This document shows, one piece after another, positions 37,966-50,082 of a stretch of 64,000 bases of DNA. Both the position numbers and the translations under genes were made by a program. The notes beneath the pieces were generated by a model that searched no databases, was not told where the DNA came from, and worked only from the letters and a program-made list of their open reading frames with translations. Source of the stretch: Alentia gelatinosa (Eukaryota > Annelida > Polychaeta > Phyllodocida > Polynoidae); the NCBI GenBank assembly GCA_950022655.1, contig OX465580.1, forward strand, positions 42,902,028 to 42,966,027, read 5' to 3'. How positions within the stretch are numbered: the stretch's first letter is position 1; every line of letters begins with the position of its first letter.

Positions 37966-39114
37966 CGGTGGTGGCTGTGGGATGTGTGGGGTTTGGAGGG
38001 GAGGGGGCAGGAGGGGAGAGGGGCAAGCAGCATCAGCAGCGGCGGCGGCAATCACACTGGCAGGCCTGTCACTGTTACGCAAGCAATTGCAAACACCGAA
38101 TGGGAAAAGCAAAAGCAAAAGCACTAAAAGCAAAAGCAAAAAGTTGCCTGTCTCTCCACAGGGCGCCCTGCCCTGTCGCCACCTTAGACCTGGTAATTGA
38201 TTTAGTGATGCTAGAGTATAGAACCGGGCAGGCAGACAGAAGGGTTTGTTTTAACGCACAGATTTCAATTAATATGGGAGAGCGCTGAGGCAGTGTTTGT
38301 GTGCGTTTTCCCACTGGATGTTATGGGGGCAGGGAGAGCCCGCCTTGATGAGATATTTTCCTCGAGTTCGTTTATTATTGATGATAAGTGAGTTTGTTTC
38401 CGTATTCCCTTTCACCGTCGGACTACACGTGTTCCTGGCTGCTTGGAGACGAACTTCATTAGCTAAACCTCCTACATAATGGATTGATTTTACTATATTT
38501 TAACACTCACAACGGAATTGTTCAATGTTAAAATGCTCTATCCTGATATAAAACAAATATATGCTGCATGCCTTCCTTCAAGTAAAATAAACAATTCTAG
38601 TCACTAATCCATCCTATGCAAAGTATATAGGATTAATTCCTTGGAGCTCGCCCAGCAGATTGCTTTCGTTTTAGGTGCCGCTCCCAAGATATTCATCAAG
38701 AAAAACGCGTCTGTTTCCCCAGCCAGTGTAAGACCTCATTAAATACACAGTCCAGATTAGTCATGTACACTATGCATTACCCGGGCGTGCTATGATTAAG
38801 TTCCCTAAGCCTACAGTCTCCTTTAAACATCGCTGCGTATCACGGACCCTAGCGACGCCCCCGAGTGATAGATAACTTTTTATCTGCACCCCTCGTCATG
38901 TTCCCCCGTTTGGGTTCTATGCCTGTATTGAACCTGCCGCGAGCCTTACACGACTACGATAAATTTGGTATAATTAAAAGGCCCTGTAGGATGAGGGAAT
39001 TACATATGGATTAGTGCTCCCTATATTGATCTGTGTCAGAAGACTAAGTGAGAGACAGAGAGAAAGTGTGTGAGTGCTCCTTGTCCGCCTCGCCACCCTA
39101 TACCCACCAACTAA

Positions 39115-39130
39115 CCCCCCCCCCCCCCCC
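39115..39130. repeat. Poly-C homopolymer (16) followed by (ACC)n
   Basis: A run of 16 C followed by four ACC units. Confidence 0.95.
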
Positions 39131-40099
39131 ACCACCACCACCGCCCACTGTGCCCACCCGTAAAACATTGCTGAAGACGTGGCGGCAAGAATGCCATCGA
39201 GCGCTGCTGCTGGCGCCGCAGCCACGGCAAAGTGGGGACCGTGACTCTGGGCGGCGGCCCGCGCCCCGGTCTGGCGGGTCGCGTCGCAGGTGCCTGGATA
39301 GGAATCATTAAGGCCTCGCCTGGCAAAGAACAATGTGGTAAGATAACTCTCCGTTCCTGGCTTTGATATACATGGTTGTTTTTAAACTCTCAACCTATAA
39401 CCCTAAACATCCCCGTTTTCTGCCTCGGTCGCTACTCATTGTCTGCTGTCCAAATTGCCCTTCAAAAGTCTGTGCGCGCGAAGCGACAACCTCGTTGCTC
39501 TCCGCCTGTGGAAGTTGAAAGTCTGTGTAATGTCATGCAAGGTTACATCAGCACTGGTCATGCCGCCCACCGGCATGGTCTGGCGACGACAGCAGCGCCT
39601 GCTGCCTCCACGGCAGTGTCAGCTCTGTGGACCAACACAGCACCAGAACAGCGACGGAATGAACGACGGCTGAGGCCGTTATTTCTTATTAGGCCGCTTG
39701 TACGGCGGGCCCACAAAGATGGCCTGTAATGTATTCTAACCCCACCCATAATGGACGTTATTAATGTACGAGTAGTAGCTGCGCCTCGGTGTCACCGCCA
39801 AGTGACACTCGCTATGTAGCCGACAACCAGCCGACGTGCACCGGAATGCTTCGCGGAATGTTCAGCACGGGAAGTGGCAGGAGAAGCGACACTACATACA
39901 AAAATACCTGCACGGCTAAAAGAGCAACTTCTGTCTGTTACGTGATACTGGACATAGGAACCCATCAGGCACTATAGAAAGAGGGAAGAGGGGGGTGGTA
40001 GGCACTACTCTCCAGAGAAACGAAATATACACTGAAGGGAGTTGATTAGTGAATTACAACAAGGTTAGATGGAAATATCAGACGGTGTTGAGAAACGTT

Positions 40100-41530
40100 G
40101 GGAAAGATTCTAACTTTCTGGTGGGACCTATACTGGTGGAGGGACGACTGCCGTCCCGGGCGGTGCCGGCGGCCGTCGGACCGGTGGCCGGCAGCGTGCC
40201 GTCCGGCGCCCGCATGTCGGGACCCGCCCCACGGTGCCAGTGACTCACCTCTTGCCATCCAGTAGTCGAGGAAGCCCGCGTAGACGAGGGCCGGACGTGG
40301 GGCGGCAGGGGGGAGGCTGTTGTTGCCCGGGCGGAGTGACATCCAAGCTAGAGGGGGGTTGGGCCAGCAGCCGGCGGCCGGCGGCGGCGGCGGCGGCGGC
40401 GGTGGCGGCGTCGCCCGTTGCCTCTCCACGATAACGTCGTACGGCGCCCGTCACGCCGGAAACCGACGACGACGTTGCGATATGTGACGCGGTCACCCAC
40501 GGGCGGGCAAACTCCCACACAAAAAATGTTCAGCGTCTTTCGGGGGGTTCAGCCTAGAACGCACCCCGTGCCTGTTTACGAGTGTAACTTTTTGTACGGG
40601 GCGTTGCCCTGTCCGTCCCACTGTCCGCACACGCACACCCACCTCCCGATGATCACCTCCTCTGGCGTCACCCCTCTAAACCGCACCGCTTCACGTCCTC
40701 GCGTGGCTCTCAGCCGCAGCAGAAACTCTCAGTGGCGCCGGCGACAACCTCTTGTGGTCAGCGGCGGTCAGCGGAGCGTCGTGTGGGCAAAGTAAAACCA
40801 GCAGCGACCGCAGCGAGCCGCCGCTACCGTCCGCAGGTGGTCGCCCGCCCAGAAACACCGCTCCCAACACCTCCCCAGTCAAAAAAATACCCCCACAAGA
40901 AGAGGGCCGGCAATATTTAAAAGAAAATCAATAAGAATCAAAAAGAAGTCGTATCGGTGACGGTGTGACGGCACTGGAGGAAGAGGAGATGCCAGTGAAG
41001 GAAGGCGGTGGGTGGCGATGCTTGCTCGTCTCCCTGATGAGTTTTGGTGGTGGAATCTCGGATGGGACTGACCACCGTTGTTGGTCAGTTTAGGGGTTGC
41101 GGGCAGTGCTGAGGAGAGTGGCCTGCGGTAGAGGCAGTAGTAGTAGTGATGGAAGTAGTATTGGTGATGGTGTCAATAGCCGCGGTGTACAGTCGTGGTG
41201 ATGGTGGTGAGTGCGGATGGTGGTGAAGTCGGGTCCGTCGGCGCGGCGCGGCTGCGGAGTTGGGGATGCGGCGGCGTCATTTGACGGCGCCGTGTTTTGA
41301 GGCTGGGGGTTGGAGCCGTACGCTGTGGGCGTGTGGTCGCTGCGGTAGGCCGTCGCGGCGGCTGCTGCGGCGACCGCGGTGTCACCAAAGCGTCCAAGAA
41401 CGGGCGGAGGGAGCGGGTCGCGTCGACGGCAAAGCCGCGCCGCCGAGACAATCTACTAGGGGGTGGTGCGGTTGGCGGGCGGCGCGTTGCGGGGTGCTGA
41501 GGGGAGCAGGCTTCTTGCCTGGAACAGCCA
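40100..41530. promoter_or_regulatory. CpG island with possible minus-strand first exon
   Basis: Dense CpG is seen at 40130-40510, 40720-40870 and 41220-41530. On the minus strand an open stretch from ~40520 down to 40249 ends in AG|GTGAGT, a consensus 5' splice site. The encoded peptides (Ala-, Pro- and Gln-rich) match no family I recognise, and there is no ATG at the head of either long frame. RUNX-type cores occur upstream on that strand: TGTGGTCAG at 40753 and CTGACCACCG near 41067. A distal promoter of a minus-strand gene such as Runx would have this form, but this is inference. Confidence 0.25.
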
Positions 41531-41539
41531 GGCAACTCA

Positions 41540-42915
41540 CTATGCCTCATCCCGACAACTACAACTATGTGCGTCTGTCCATCATTATGCCTCCTGCACA
41601 TGCCTCTCCAGCTAGGTGTATCAGGGTTGGCATCAGTGGCTGGCATTGCCTTTGCATGTGACATTCAACTTGTAATTCTCACCACCACTACCTCCAATAC
41701 CGCACACACCTACCCATCCCTAGCCTTTGATAATATATTACCAGTCACTATAACACACGCACCCGTTTCACTACATAACTATCTGTATGGGCTGCTCGTA
41801 AAGCAGCATAATCATGATTGGTTTTGGGGGTCCTATCTGGGCTCATGGGTAAAGAGTACGTTGTGAATTAGGTAAGACGAGCCGACCACATACCCGGCTG
41901 CTCGTCGCTACCCTAACACACACCTTGTTGGCCGCCTGTTTACGCCGGCCACTCTGAATGCATGAAATGCCTGCGGTCTCTCCACGGTGCCGTTCTATAG
42001 CACCCTACCCACCCCCTCACTCCCCCGCCCTCCTCCCCGCCCTTACAAGAGTTTATACACAGGAGGCTACCTGCTGTGTTAAGCCACATTCCTCCTGGCC
42101 GTACACTGGACGAGGAGAGGGGTATGTTAATGATTGAGATCTAACTTGAGGTATTTGGAGTATTCTCCTGGATGTTAAAGCTGTATTGATCACTCTGAAT
42201 AGATACTCATAGATATATTTGTATAATAATGTACAGCCTATTCAACGCCTGTCAATCCTATATACATTGATCCTTCAACTGTTTCAGCTAGTCACGTAGA
42301 AGTGATTTACAAGCAATAGACACACCAAGTTATTCGAACTCATTCCAAGGAAGATGGAATATGATTATGTACATTTCAACAGAGTTGTCATCAGTTACTA
42401 CTGTACGAAAAGCTGCGTTATTTTGATTAAAACACATTTCCTGGAACCCCCTGTGTCCCAGCTCCTGTTACTGAACACTACATCATTCTGAGCCTCATGT
42501 AAACCACTAATACCATGTAATAAAAGTCAAATGGAATCAAACCTCATATCCTTCTATGTTATCAAAAATGTATCAACGAAGCTACCATCTTAGTTTCTAA
42601 TCACCACCCCTGACACCTGAAATATGTGTGACTAACCTCTCTAAAACAAACCCCGACGCCTCTGCGATCCCGACAGTCTAGAAAGAGATGATAACTAACA
42701 TAGGGACACATTTACCCTGCATGGCACCATGGAAAAGTAATACTTAAAGTAGGGAAGGAAAGGGATAACCACAAACCATCACCTAGTGTCTTTTTATCTT
42801 ATACATAGCAGACATGCAGCTTTTATCAGAGATATATTAGTACACCTTCATATATATTTGACCTCATCCTTCATAGGTTAGAGGTCCCCAGAAGGATGTT
42901 CTCTTGGTAGTCCTC
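41540..42915. other. Intronic DNA, no recognised gene
   Basis: Mostly AT-rich. AACCACAAACCA at 42770-42781 is a RUNX-like motif followed by a partial second copy. No ORF of note. Confidence 0.4.
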
Positions 42916-43298
42916 TTAACCCTTTAAGGGCGGATGATGCCTTAAAGCATCACCCGGCTGGGGGCGGATGATGCCTTAAGGCATCACCCGGCTGGGGGCG
43001 GATGATGCCTTAAGGCATCATTTGTTGGGTATCTATGAAATTATGTATTTTTGCTTTTGAAAAGGAAATATTTTATCAATTAACTTGAAATTTGCACTGA
43101 ATGTAGGTATAACTTCATATTTTAGAATTCTAAATAATGGAAATAGAAATATTAAGGATAACAAATTTGATCATGTGATAAATCTTCGAATTTTGAGTTC
43201 AGAGAAAAATGCCCCCGTCCCCTAGAACTGTACATAGTCACTAGTTGCCGTCCCCATGTGTGTAGTTCTGCCATAGGCGGCCGTCCTTAAAGGGTTAA
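42916..43298. mobile_element. TTAA-flanked MITE (piggyBac-like), 383 bp
   Basis: TTAA at 42916-42919 and 43295-43298 flank terminal inverted repeats CCCTTTAAGGGCGG (left) and CCGTCCTTAAAGGG (right). From 42928 to ~43020 lie three copies of a 34-bp unit, each centred on the palindrome GATGCCTTAAGGCATC (the first copy has one substitution). The remainder is AT-rich and non-coding. The ends, the TTAA target and the GATGCC..GGCATC hairpin make it a relative of the 99-bp element at 33204-33302. Non-autonomous; no transposase is present. Confidence 0.8.
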
Positions 43299-43299
43299 A

Positions 43300-44815
43300 G
43301 TGATGGTTCGTATCTGTAATATTCCCAGTCCTAAGTATATCAGGCGACGTGGCTCAGTTCCGTCTTCCTTATTTCCCCGGGTATAGAATCAGAACCTAAA
43401 GCACAACCCTGCAAGAAACAATGGAATTTCTACACGGAACAGAAGCAGAAACCCTAAATCCCAGCAGGATCATTCTCGTGTACGGAATCCCTCCCATTTT
43501 TTCGCCCTTTCTTTATTTCTAAAGGAGGGAAGGGATCCGCCTGTGAGTGGTGCATCTTCACCCTCGGGTCCCGTAGGAGAGCGCTATGCGAGCGTCATGC
43601 AATAACGTGAGCAGCTCCAAAATGCATCGAGTCGGACAGTGAGTAGCTCGGGAACCACTCACCGGAGATTGATATCAAACAGAGGAGGGTACGGCCCTCA
43701 CACGAGGGTCCGACCTCTGCAGCCACAACCTCATTGCACACTGCGTCACTTTCCCGTGGTTGGCCACCACTCTCTCTTTCATTGATCCCATACATGTACG
43801 GGCTTTTGGTGTGTAAGAAAGTGGTGGGTGCACACTACTTTATTGTACTAGGCGCCATTTGTATGCCATTATGTCTGGTAGTACAATACCGTTTTTTACC
43901 TGGTGATTCGTCGTTATGGATCACTGTATGAATACAGCAAGATCGCATGCTCTCTATTGAAGATATTTTAGCCAATCACTAAAACAATATCTTGTTCTTT
44001 CCAGTGAGTTTGTATACATACCTGCATAATGAAATTGACTTCGTATTTAAATCTCGACCAGGTTGAGATTCGCAAATCACGTAATTAAATCTTTCTTCCT
44101 TTCTTCAGACGTGTACTAGTCCTGGTCGCACTACGATCTGAATGGGAAAGTGGCCAATGTAAAAATGCCTTTTAGCTGCTCCTATCGATAGGATAGTGCT
44201 CGTGGGGTTGTGGGGATCAGGAGAGCGGTATTGGTCAGCACTGTTGACTTAGTGCCTCCTCCAGGGCGGCCGGCTTTGGTGCTCAAACCTGCGGCACTGA
44301 CCACAGGTCAATATGACTAATGTAGTCGGTGGTCAGCCGGCCCTCACTTTTGCTCACCGCAACCCCCTGCAAAGCTGCCAGAGTCCACGCCATGCTTTAC
44401 CTATATCAGGATATTTGTTTTTCCCACACTCATTTCTGTAGATTGCAGTAACAGGAAGTAATATAAATCACACCAGATTTTTTTGTTTAGCTTGAAATAT
44501 TCCTTCATTGCACTTTAGTAATGGAGCACAACAGGAACCTCTGAGTTTAGGGAAATTGTTAATATGATGAGTTCAATAATCTAAAGTTTTTAACTCATAT
44601 TGCCGCAGCCAACTGAATTTTCTATTGTACTTTATATGTATTGTAAATACACTGCCGTTAGTTAGTTACATTCATGTACATATTAAACAAAAAGTATTAC
44701 AAAATCTCACATTTATATGATCATTCATGCATAAATTCAGAATTAAGTTGTCTCTTCTGCCTCTATAACTGTTGTTCTAGTGAGGATTTGTTTCTCAATC
44801 AAACTTATTGCACAT
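43300..44815. other. Intronic DNA, no recognised gene
   Basis: Nothing with domain content was found. 44215-44345 has several GGTCAG/CTGACC words, some in inverted order. No other structure was noted. Confidence 0.4.
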
Positions 44816-44823
44816 CTCATACT

Positions 44824-45136
44824 TTACTGTATACCCATGCCGTATATACTGTAAATACGCACCGTTTTGCCATATAACGTAAAGATACTGTACGGACCAC
44901 TGCTCCGTACACTAAAATACAGCCCACCTTGCAACAAACGTTTATTAAGATATTGGTTGTTAAGCTAAATGAACTTTTTTTATTTTTTTATTTCGGATAT
45001 ATTGTAAATATATAACGTCCAACCATGCTAATTTACCGTTTGTACGGAACTCGGCGTAAACGCCTTGGTCCGTACAAACCATAAATTAGCATCTCGTTCT
45101 GTGACTTGTACAGCATGGTCAGGACGTTCTATATAA
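44824..45136 (-). mobile_element. Hairpin MITE, copy 1
   Basis: About 315 bp, the reverse complement of 61806-62155 apart from substitutions and a ~22-base deletion. It begins TACTGTATACCCATGCC-like and ends GGACGTTCTATATAAG. 45014-45128 forms a long imperfect palindrome from AACGTCC to GGACGTT; one arm lacks the piece matching ACAAGTCACAGAAC. There is no coding capacity. Minus is arbitrary, chosen so that copy 2 is plus. Confidence 0.8.
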
Positions 45137-45940
45137 GTACTTTTTCAGTGATAATCATTTGGAGAATTAACACCAAATAGCATTGCGCTCATGTTATGGT
45201 TAGATACCTACAGCACAGCGTTCTCTTTTACGTTAACTTTGACTTGTCTGGTCTCCTTCAAGAAGTCGGCCACACGATCATAGCAAAGCACTGCGCGGTC
45301 AATGTAGGATAGGGGAAGCTGAAGTCTCGGGAACTAAATGTAGTCCACGAGTGATTTCAAAGGCCCCCTCCCTCAGTAATGGGTAATATTAATGTAATGG
45401 TTGAATGAAATTTCCCGCCAATAAACATCAAGCCTTTGCTAGACCGTGACCATCAAATACTGCCTTAACGTGGATCTCATTTCCATTATAGTGATTCTTA
45501 TAACTCCTGCTACAAGAGACAGGTGGCGTGAAGTGAAGTGAAGGAGGAGGGAAGCATATACACGTTATTTCTTCTTTACTCACGCCTGTTCGTTCTGGGT
45601 CGAACTTGGTTGTGGAAAAAAGACTCACCGAGAGTGAAACGACATTTCTGGAAAAGCGCCTAACTTTTGTCCAACTCAACGCTGACACTATGAGGGACAA
45701 ACTAGGAGGGAGTTAGACAAATTTCAGCACAGTCTAAAATAACTCTCCGAAAAAGAAAAACACAAAGCCGGACCGGTCCAAAATAAATGCAATCGGATCA
45801 GGTCATAAATCCCATGATGCACTGCTACTAAAAGAGGTAAGGGATGAATTTATGTTAATGATGTTAGATTCCCAGAACCTAGAGAGTTTCGTAACAAACG
45901 AGAAATAACATTCTCGGATAACCGAAAAAGGAACAGGAGT
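45137..45940. other. Intronic DNA before the retroelement
   Basis: No gene was recognised. The 5' part of the Penelope-like element may start within the last ~150 bases, but its left boundary cannot be seen. Confidence 0.4.
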
Positions 45941-47260
45941 TAAAGAAAATATTCTTCTTGGAGAAAGACAATCCTTGAAAAAAAACGTGTCGAAAGGTAG
46001 GAACATCTGTATCAAAAACCAACAGATAAAGTGGCACCCATTGTCATACAAGACATGGCCGACTATGTAAAGGAAGGGGAAAGACAATAAAGTCAGTGTG
46101 AGACTCACACTAAATTAGACAGTGATTTCACGACAACCATAGACGAAAAAAGTAACCAGAGCAATAGATGAGATGGTAATAAACGAAAGAAATAATAGCA
46201 AAGATGGGTGGGGCCCTGAGAACCAAAAAAGGAAGGGCTCCTCATGACTATTTTCTCCCCTGAAACTTCACGTGAAATTGAGTCCTACATTATAGATAAC
46301 AATGATTTTATAATCAAAATCAAAGACTTGGATCTGATCAAAAAACGGTTTGACCATAGGCATGTTAGACGTTAGTTCATTATTATACCAGTATCCCCAA
46401 CGATGAAGGTATAGAAATAATCAGGGAGTTGTAAAAGACCAAAAAATATCAACCCAATTGATTTTTTCATTAATTTGGTTCCTGGAAGTTGTCTTCAAAA
46501 ACAACTATCTATGGTTAAATGGCGAACATTACCTCCCAATAACCAGCACTGCAATGGGCACAAAACCTGTACCATTCTATGCAAACTTCTTCATGGAAAG
46601 CATAGAAAATCAAATCCTAAACTTAAACAAACCAAGCCGCACAACACGGTGGAGATGTAAAACCAACATATGAAACACGTACCCATTTGTAGATCACCCA
46701 CCAGCCACCAAACGAAGCTTGCCTTGATGTCCACTCCCAGGGATCAAGAGTATGCAAGCAAGAAAAGCATGCAAAACAAAAAAAATGCAATAGTTCAAGG
46801 AGAAGGAGATTTAGAAACCCCAAAACGACAAAGATCCCATTTAGGATAACGGGAACGAAGTCTACATGATCAGCACATTCGGCACATAACTGCGACATTC
46901 TAGGCACATCCACCGCGAAAAACCTGTATATTAACAATAAAATAATATAGGGATACAAGCGACCAAAAAATCACCCGAGACCATTTGGTCAGGGCTCGAA
47001 TAGACATGTGGCAAGAGACGAAAGCAGAACAGATCATAAATAAGAGCGGGTGTCAAAAATGACTGCAAAGTGCTTAAAAGAGAGATTCAAAGAGCATAAG
47101 GGGAAGGTTCCAATTTCATATATGCCCATCTAGAATCGAAAAGGGCCAAACACCTTAGAGACACAATCGAAATTAATTGGATCCACAGGATGAGAACCCA
47201 ATCGCTAGGGGGGCTCAACACGCTTGATAACGGATACAGGTAAGTCAATATAAACGACAG
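45940..47260 (+). mobile_element. Decayed Penelope-like retroelement (RT and C-terminal relics)
   Basis: Translating the plus strand in shifting frames gives, in the correct order, pieces typical of Penelope-like reverse transcriptases. An ERQSLKKN region lies near 45960-46000 and DKVAPIVIQDMADYVKEGER at 46024-46086 (the ADKG..VV..DYxxE region). Then come SYIIDNNDFI near 46290, YTSIPNDEGIEIIREL at 46384-46431 and the diagnostic TAMGTKPVPFYANFF near 46548-46595. Past the RT core are a GYKRPK piece near 46950, LKERFKEHKGK near 47073-47106 (GIY-YIG-like) and INWIHRMRT..GLN near 47175-47220. Several stops and frameshifts separate these pieces and the catalytic YxDD segment is not recognisable, so it is a dead copy. 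Its ends and any terminal repeats were not found. Confidence 0.75.
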
Positions 47261-49988
47261 GTCAACACGAACGGGACTGGGTAAATAATTTTTGAATAAC
47301 AATATCCAAATTTCCAGACTTCACCCTGATATGGAAGGACCCGGAGGAAACTCAGATAAACCCAATCATAGATTGGTGCCTCATTTGAGACACCCAATGC
47401 CCCTTAGAGAAGGATATTCCACTCTCAATTTAAACAACGGATGGGACCTACCTCAACCAATTAAATTGGAGGGATTGATTTTTGATGGAACCCCTCCTCC
47501 CCGCTCCCCAATGGGGAGGTATAAAACAGGGTTTACAAATTGAGCTCGTTCTCATGGTAGCCATTGTGACGATTGCCTCGTAAACGCAACAAGCATGTAT
47601 GTATGTGTCAGCTAAATTCAGAACTGACAGTCACAACATTTGAGATCTTTGTCTGCTTGTTAACAGAATTTAGCCACAGTTGTTGGAGTTTGCATTTCAT
47701 TATGATAATGCATATGTACATGTAGATCAAATAAATCAGAAACCCTCTCGGCGCATACTCGTGCCTGGGACACATGAAAATAGTGTTAGTCACATTGACC
47801 CTATATATAACCCTTAAGTTATCAGTATATTCTATTGTAGGCATCTATTTTCAGCAGAATCATTTGGAAGCTGAGTTTCTATAATGCTGTAGTACGAGAC
47901 GGGAATGGAAGGGGTATTCCCCCTGCCGTTCTCGAAAATAGCAATCCGTGTTTGTATATACGCGCTATGCTTATACAGACCCATAGGCCACTACCATGTG
48001 CGGATTGCTCACACATGGTTTCTGACCCCGCTCCTCCCTCGGAGCTTCTACGGCGCCAACATTTTTTAGCGCGCGTTGGGCCATGATCTCAGACATAACA
48101 CATAGGTTCATTGTTTTCTATGTGAAGTCATCACAGCAATTCCATTTATTAGGGGACCATTGTGTAGAAGATCATCCAAGGTAGTATTGAAGTAGATGTA
48201 ACAACAATAACGTAATCAGGGATCGATGATCTGCTTCTTGATGTTGTGATAGAAATGATTCGTAGGGTATGTTGTGAAAAACATTAATATTACTCAAAAT
48301 ATATCGCCGAAATATCTTAAGAAATCATATTAGCCAATAATGGAGCTCAGCAAATTACGACAAAGAAATCCAATTTCTGTCTGCCGTATGAAATTCATAC
48401 TTTGAAACTACCCAAACAGCTCACAGCGACATCAAACGATGCTGTCTGAAGATTCTACGGAGTAAGTAGGCGAAAAACATGACGTAGTTTTACTTGTAGT
48501 CCGGACCGCGTAGTACAAGTGTCCTCAGATGACGGGGAATCCCCCCGTGAGCAATTTCACCCAGGGGTAGCACGAGCTGCTCGGAGCCGCTCATACCACG
48601 GGTGAACGTATCGCGGGGTCCTACCAAACAGATGGCACGAGGTGTGAGTGACTCTGTCCGCTTAGGGATGTGTATCATGTCCGACTTATGAATGCGACCT
48701 TCCTATATTTCCCTCGAGTTCTAAGAGTAATTCTTCGAACAAAAAGGAATTATAAACCATAGCAATTGGGACACAGATAATGGGTCATTAAGGACCTTTG
48801 CCCAAATGACACTAGAGACCATATTCATATTTCTCTTTTATCAAATGATTGCGGCATGTCAAAATTTATTTTGGGTCAAGTTTCTAGAAACCCAAACCGT
48901 CGTGAAAATATAACACGTGAGTGGTGCAAATGGAAACGTAGGGTAAAGGAAGTAGATAATGTGATTGAATGAAGGTAGTTTGTGAATGATGACTTATTGC
49001 TTGCATTCACAGTGAGTGACACAGCAGAGCGCAGTGGCTCCACCTGTTACACTTTAACACACGTACTACGTTTATCGGACTTTACCCCCGCCCCAACATT
49101 ATTCATTTTTATGCCCCCCCCCCCTCCAAGTTCTAGACACTTTTGTTTACCACTAAACAACAATCGTACCTCAAGGAAGAAAATCCATAACAAAGAGATG
49201 AACGTGTGTGGGATCTGTCAGTGTCACGGCAGGTTTCCATTAGATGCAATGTTTGTGTCTAAAATAGAGATATATTCTCAAGTCCATCGTAGAAGCAACT
49301 ACGTTTGCAGTATATGTACGCATTTAACACTGCCGATAAACCAGATGGCACGGAGGGAAACTACACCAAACATCAATTAGCTATGAGTGGAAAAAGGGTT
49401 AGGTAGGGATGACGGAAGACCGGAGAGTATTGCCCCTTTACCGAGAACCAGTCCAAGATTAGAGGAACATTTTATTTAGTGTTTTAAATATATATGTAAC
49501 AAGTCTAAGTAGGAGCTGAAAGGCTAATATATCTGACAAAGGATATGGAGGATACAGGGAGTGAGATGGACTCCGGCAGGGGAACATGTCCCGGAGTTAC
49601 CCTGGGGCTAAGTGATGAAGATGTGAACTATGTAGGTGAGAGGTCGCTTTGTGGTTTGACTCACGTGTATTTATATAACTACCGATAACCGCCAGCGCGG
49701 TCAGCACACCACCATGGAATACCACGTGGCTGCCTCGTTATGAGGGACAGCGAGTCCAGGGACCTCTGCTGGCAAAAAGAGGCACTAGCAGGGCGTCTGA
49801 CCACATCCGCTCCGACAGGAAACTAGTACAAAAGTACACCATTTGCTTGTCATACATTGTAACGACATTAAAAATAGGCGGCATTCAACGAGTCCTCCCT
49901 TGGCACTAAGGCTTTCTTTTTTCATAATGACTGGTGGGCAATGTTTCCTCGTCTGTATCGACCACAATTCTCTTCGTTTTCAAATAAA
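47261..49988. other. Intronic DNA, no recognised gene
   Basis: An 83-codon open frame (47292-47543, +) directly downstream of the retroelement shows no domain. A C-rich run lies near 49115-49125. Nothing else was noted. Confidence 0.4.
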
Positions 49989-50082
49989 GATGTTTTCGTC
50001 ATGTTGGATGCCTAGTGAATCCTTGCTTTTTGGACGATGTTTTCGTCATGTTGGATGCCTAGTGAATCCTTGCTTTTTGGAC
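49989..50082. repeat. Perfect tandem duplication, 2 x 47 bp
   Basis: The 47-base unit beginning GATGTTTTCGTCATG at 49989 is repeated at 50036 without a visible mismatch, implying a recent duplication. Confidence 0.95.

Noticed and set aside
42916..43020. Three regularly spaced palindromic repeats resembling a CRISPR array
   Set aside because: The units are contiguous 34-bp tandem repeats inside a TTAA-flanked MITE, without spacers, in animal DNA.
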